A stretch of DNA of 64,000 nt, from assembly GCA_938005475.1 (NCBI GenBank), contig CALLNY010000022.1, positions 1 to 64,000 on the forward strand, read 5' to 3'. This stretch comes from an uncultured Bacteroidia bacterium. GTDB lineage: Bacteria; Bacteroidota; Bacteroidia; J057; CALLMJ01. A program made the position numbers and the translations under genes. Shown here piece by piece: positions 62,483 to 64,000 of the stretch (within the stretch, counting starts at the first letter, position 1; every line of letters begins with the position of its first letter). Below the pieces are notes generated by a model. That model was not told the DNA's origin, ran no database searches, and saw nothing but the letters and a program-made list of their open reading frames with translations.

Positions 62483-62937
62483 ATATCGTAAATAGCCGTT
62501 TTATGAATCAAAAACCTGAGATAATCATAGCTGATACTCGAAATCAATTAGATTTAGAGCAAAAATATAAAATTTTAGAAACTTTTGACATTCAAAATCA
62601 ATATAACCAATTGATTAAAATACAGACTAAGGAATTTTCTGCTGTGTGCCCGGGAACTGGACTTCCTGATATTGCGGATGTTATTATTGAATATATACCT
62701 AATAAAAAGTGCGTTGAGCTTAAATCGTTAAAATATTATTTTTTTTCATTTAGGGATGATGCTATTTTTCAGGAGCCTGTTACAGATGTAATCTTTGGGC
62801 ATTTATTAAAATGTTTAGAACCTCTTTATTTACGCTTGGAAATCACTTATAATATAAGAGGTGGGTTTTTAACTACCACTAGCGCTGAATACGGAGATAA
62901 AAAAGTACATTATCCTAATCATTCAATATTAGTTTAA
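62479..62937 (+). CDS. queF: NADPH-dependent preQ0 reductase QueF
   Basis: QueF reduces the nitrile of 7-cyano-7-deazaguanine to preQ1 for queuosine tRNA modification. The 152-residue length is that of the short unimodular type. The catalytic Cys (about 57) is in AVCPGTGLPDIADVIIEYIP, with GTG where many members have (K/R)TG. Later come the substrate-binding ELKSLKYYFFSFRDDAIFQE stretch (about 77-96) and the C-terminal RGGFLTTTSAEYG. It is coupled to the LRR gene upstream and overlaps the next gene start by 1 bp. Confidence 0.93.
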   Translation: MNIVNSRFMNQKPEIIIADTRNQLDLEQKYKILETFDIQNQYNQLIKIQTKEFSAVCPGTGLPDIADVIIEYIPNKKCVELKSLKYYFFSFRDDAIFQEPVTDVIFGHLLKCLEPLYLRLEITYNIRGGFLTTTSAEYGDKKVHYPNHSILV

Positions 62938-64000
62938 TGGAAACTAGCCTAATTATCAATCATTTAGGTGAGAAAAGAAGTAGTTATCAAAACGCAGTTT
63001 CTCCTCCAATTTTTCAGACTTCTAACTTTGCTTATCAAAATGTAGAGGAGATGCGTCTTGCAATCCAGAATGAGTTTGCGTATCCCTTGTACATGCGAGG
63101 AAATAATCCAACCGTTGAGATTTTGAGAAGAAAAATTGCCGCATTAGAGGGATATGAAGATGCGCTCATCTTTGCTAGTGGAAGTGCCGCTATTGCTGCT
63201 GCTGTGAACGCAAATTTACAATATGGTGACCATGTCGTTTGTGTTCATAATCCTTATTCTTGGACTTTCAAACTTTTTAATCAATATTTAAAAAAATTTG
63301 GTATTCAAACTACATTTATAGACCCCACTATTCCTGATGCTTATGCTCTTGCAATACAACCTAATACTAAATTATTTTATTTAGAAACGCCTAATTCTTT
63401 AACTTTTGAATTAACGGACTTGTCCGATACAGTACAGCTAGCAAAAAAGTATAATATTATTACTGTTTTAGATAATTCCTACGCTACTCCTTTGTATCAA
63501 AAAGCTTCTGATTTTGGAGTTGATATTGTCTGTCATTCCGCTACGAAATACTTATCGGGGCATTCTGATGTTGTCGCAGGGGTAGTTTGTGCGAATCATA
63601 AAATGATAGAAAAAATTTTCTATTCTGAATTTATGAACATAGGAGGAATTATTTCCGCTCATGATGCCGCTCTGATAATAAGGGGTTTGAGAACTCTACC
63701 TATTCGCTTGGAAAGAATATCTAAAAGTACTCAAAAAATCATAGCTTTTTTAGATAAAAATCCTAAAATAACTAAAATTTATTATCCGTTTTATGAAAAA
63801 AATCCTCAATATACGTTAGCTAAAAAACAAATGAAAGGTTGTACAGGCTTATTTAGCATAGAATTAAATACTGATGACCCCAAAGTGATAGAACTATTTT
63901 GTAACTCTCTAGAATGCTTTCTGTTAGCATGTTCATGGGGAAGTTATGAAAGTTTAGTTTTTCCAGGAATAGCAATAACTCCTCTTCCTTCAAAATGGAA
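62937..64000 (+). CDS. PLP-dependent trans-sulfuration enzyme (Cys/Met metabolism family), 3' end beyond window
   Basis: The ORF starts at the ATG at 62937 (in TAATG with the queF stop) and is still open at the window end after about 354 codons, so it is absent from the track. It belongs to the cystathionine gamma-synthase / beta-lyase family: PPIFQTSNFAYQNVEEM near the start, YMRGNNPTVEILRRKIAALE, the cofactor loop FASGSAAIAAAVNA, LDNSYATPLYQ, and the PLP lysine in HSATKYLSGHSDVVAG (about residue 203). The C-terminal part contains WGSYESLVFP. Which reaction it catalyses (MetB, MetC, lyase or other) cannot be fixed by eye. Confidence 0.9.
   Translation, partial: METSLIINHLGEKRSSYQNAVSPPIFQTSNFAYQNVEEMRLAIQNEFAYPLYMRGNNPTVEILRRKIAALEGYEDALIFASGSAAIAAAVNANLQYGDHVVCVHNPYSWTFKLFNQYLKKFGIQTTFIDPTIPDAYALAIQPNTKLFYLETPNSLTFELTDLSDTVQLAKKYNIITVLDNSYATPLYQKASDFGVDIVCHSATKYLSGHSDVVAGVVCANHKMIEKIFYSEFMNIGGIISAHDAALIIRGLRTLPIRLERISKSTQKIIAFLDKNPKITKIYYPFYEKNPQYTLAKKQMKGCTGLFSIELNTDDPKVIELFCNSLECFLLACSWGSYESLVFPGIAITPLPSKW

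Overview
The window is a low-GC chromosomal segment of a member of the Bacteroidota, most likely a Cytophagales-like gliding bacterium. Three things support this. Several secreted proteins end in type IX secretion (T9SS) sorting domains, and a PorE-like OmpA protein and gldF/gldG are present. The Bacteroidota promoter core TAnnTTTG occurs in front of many genes. The housekeeping set (bshA, fused secDF, DUF3822-rsmD, DUF3127) is also typical of the phylum. Genes sit on both strands in short operons, often with 1-11 bp overlaps. I see no prophage, CRISPR array or intact insertion sequence.

Layout, 1-17.5 kb: the tail of an Rpn-type nuclease/transposase gene with a repeated coiled coil; a thioredoxin-like protein, aroQ and a deacetylase-like protein; guaB followed by a membrane GAF-SpoIIE phosphatase, a STAS anti-sigma antagonist and an RsbW-like kinase; two tandem PAS-SpoIIE phosphatases on the other strand with identical 3' modules; an AlkC-like repair protein; a repeat-rich gap; a T9SS cargo gene; a decayed glycosyltransferase; then frr and an acyl-CoA dehydrogenase.

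Layout, 17.5-34 kb: a 998-residue membrane-TPR protein; a six-fold SKYDAD repeat protein; a YqaE-like membrane protein; a T9SS repeat protein; an aldo/keto reductase; an XRE regulator; mnmE with a BatA-type membrane protein; secDF; tRNA-Arg(ACG); pssA and nadD.

Layout, 34-64 kb: a DUF3127 protein with an SSB-like tail; a PorE-like protein; folP and an M1 peptidase; a small membrane protein with hemN; DUF3822 with rsmD; an Omp28-type T9SS protein; clpB; a CHAT-domain remnant; an SGNH hydrolase; rbfA-gldF-gldG-DUF4340; aroC, an aldehyde dehydrogenase and a TPR protein; tRNA-Arg(TCG); fabD and dnaA, beside a gap with DnaA-box-like sites that could be the origin; then bshA, an LRR protein, queF and a truncated PLP trans-sulfuration enzyme.

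The most interesting parts are the five-gene serine-phosphatase/partner-switching cluster at 4.4-12.2 kb, which has no sigma factor beside it; the alternating SKYEAD/SKYDAD repeat protein; a palindromic intergenic repeat family; shared CAACTTTTAGTT-like boxes upstream of several 21-25 kb genes; and two gene remnants (glycosyltransferase, CHAT) that the ORF track hides. All calls come from reading the sequence; no database search was run.
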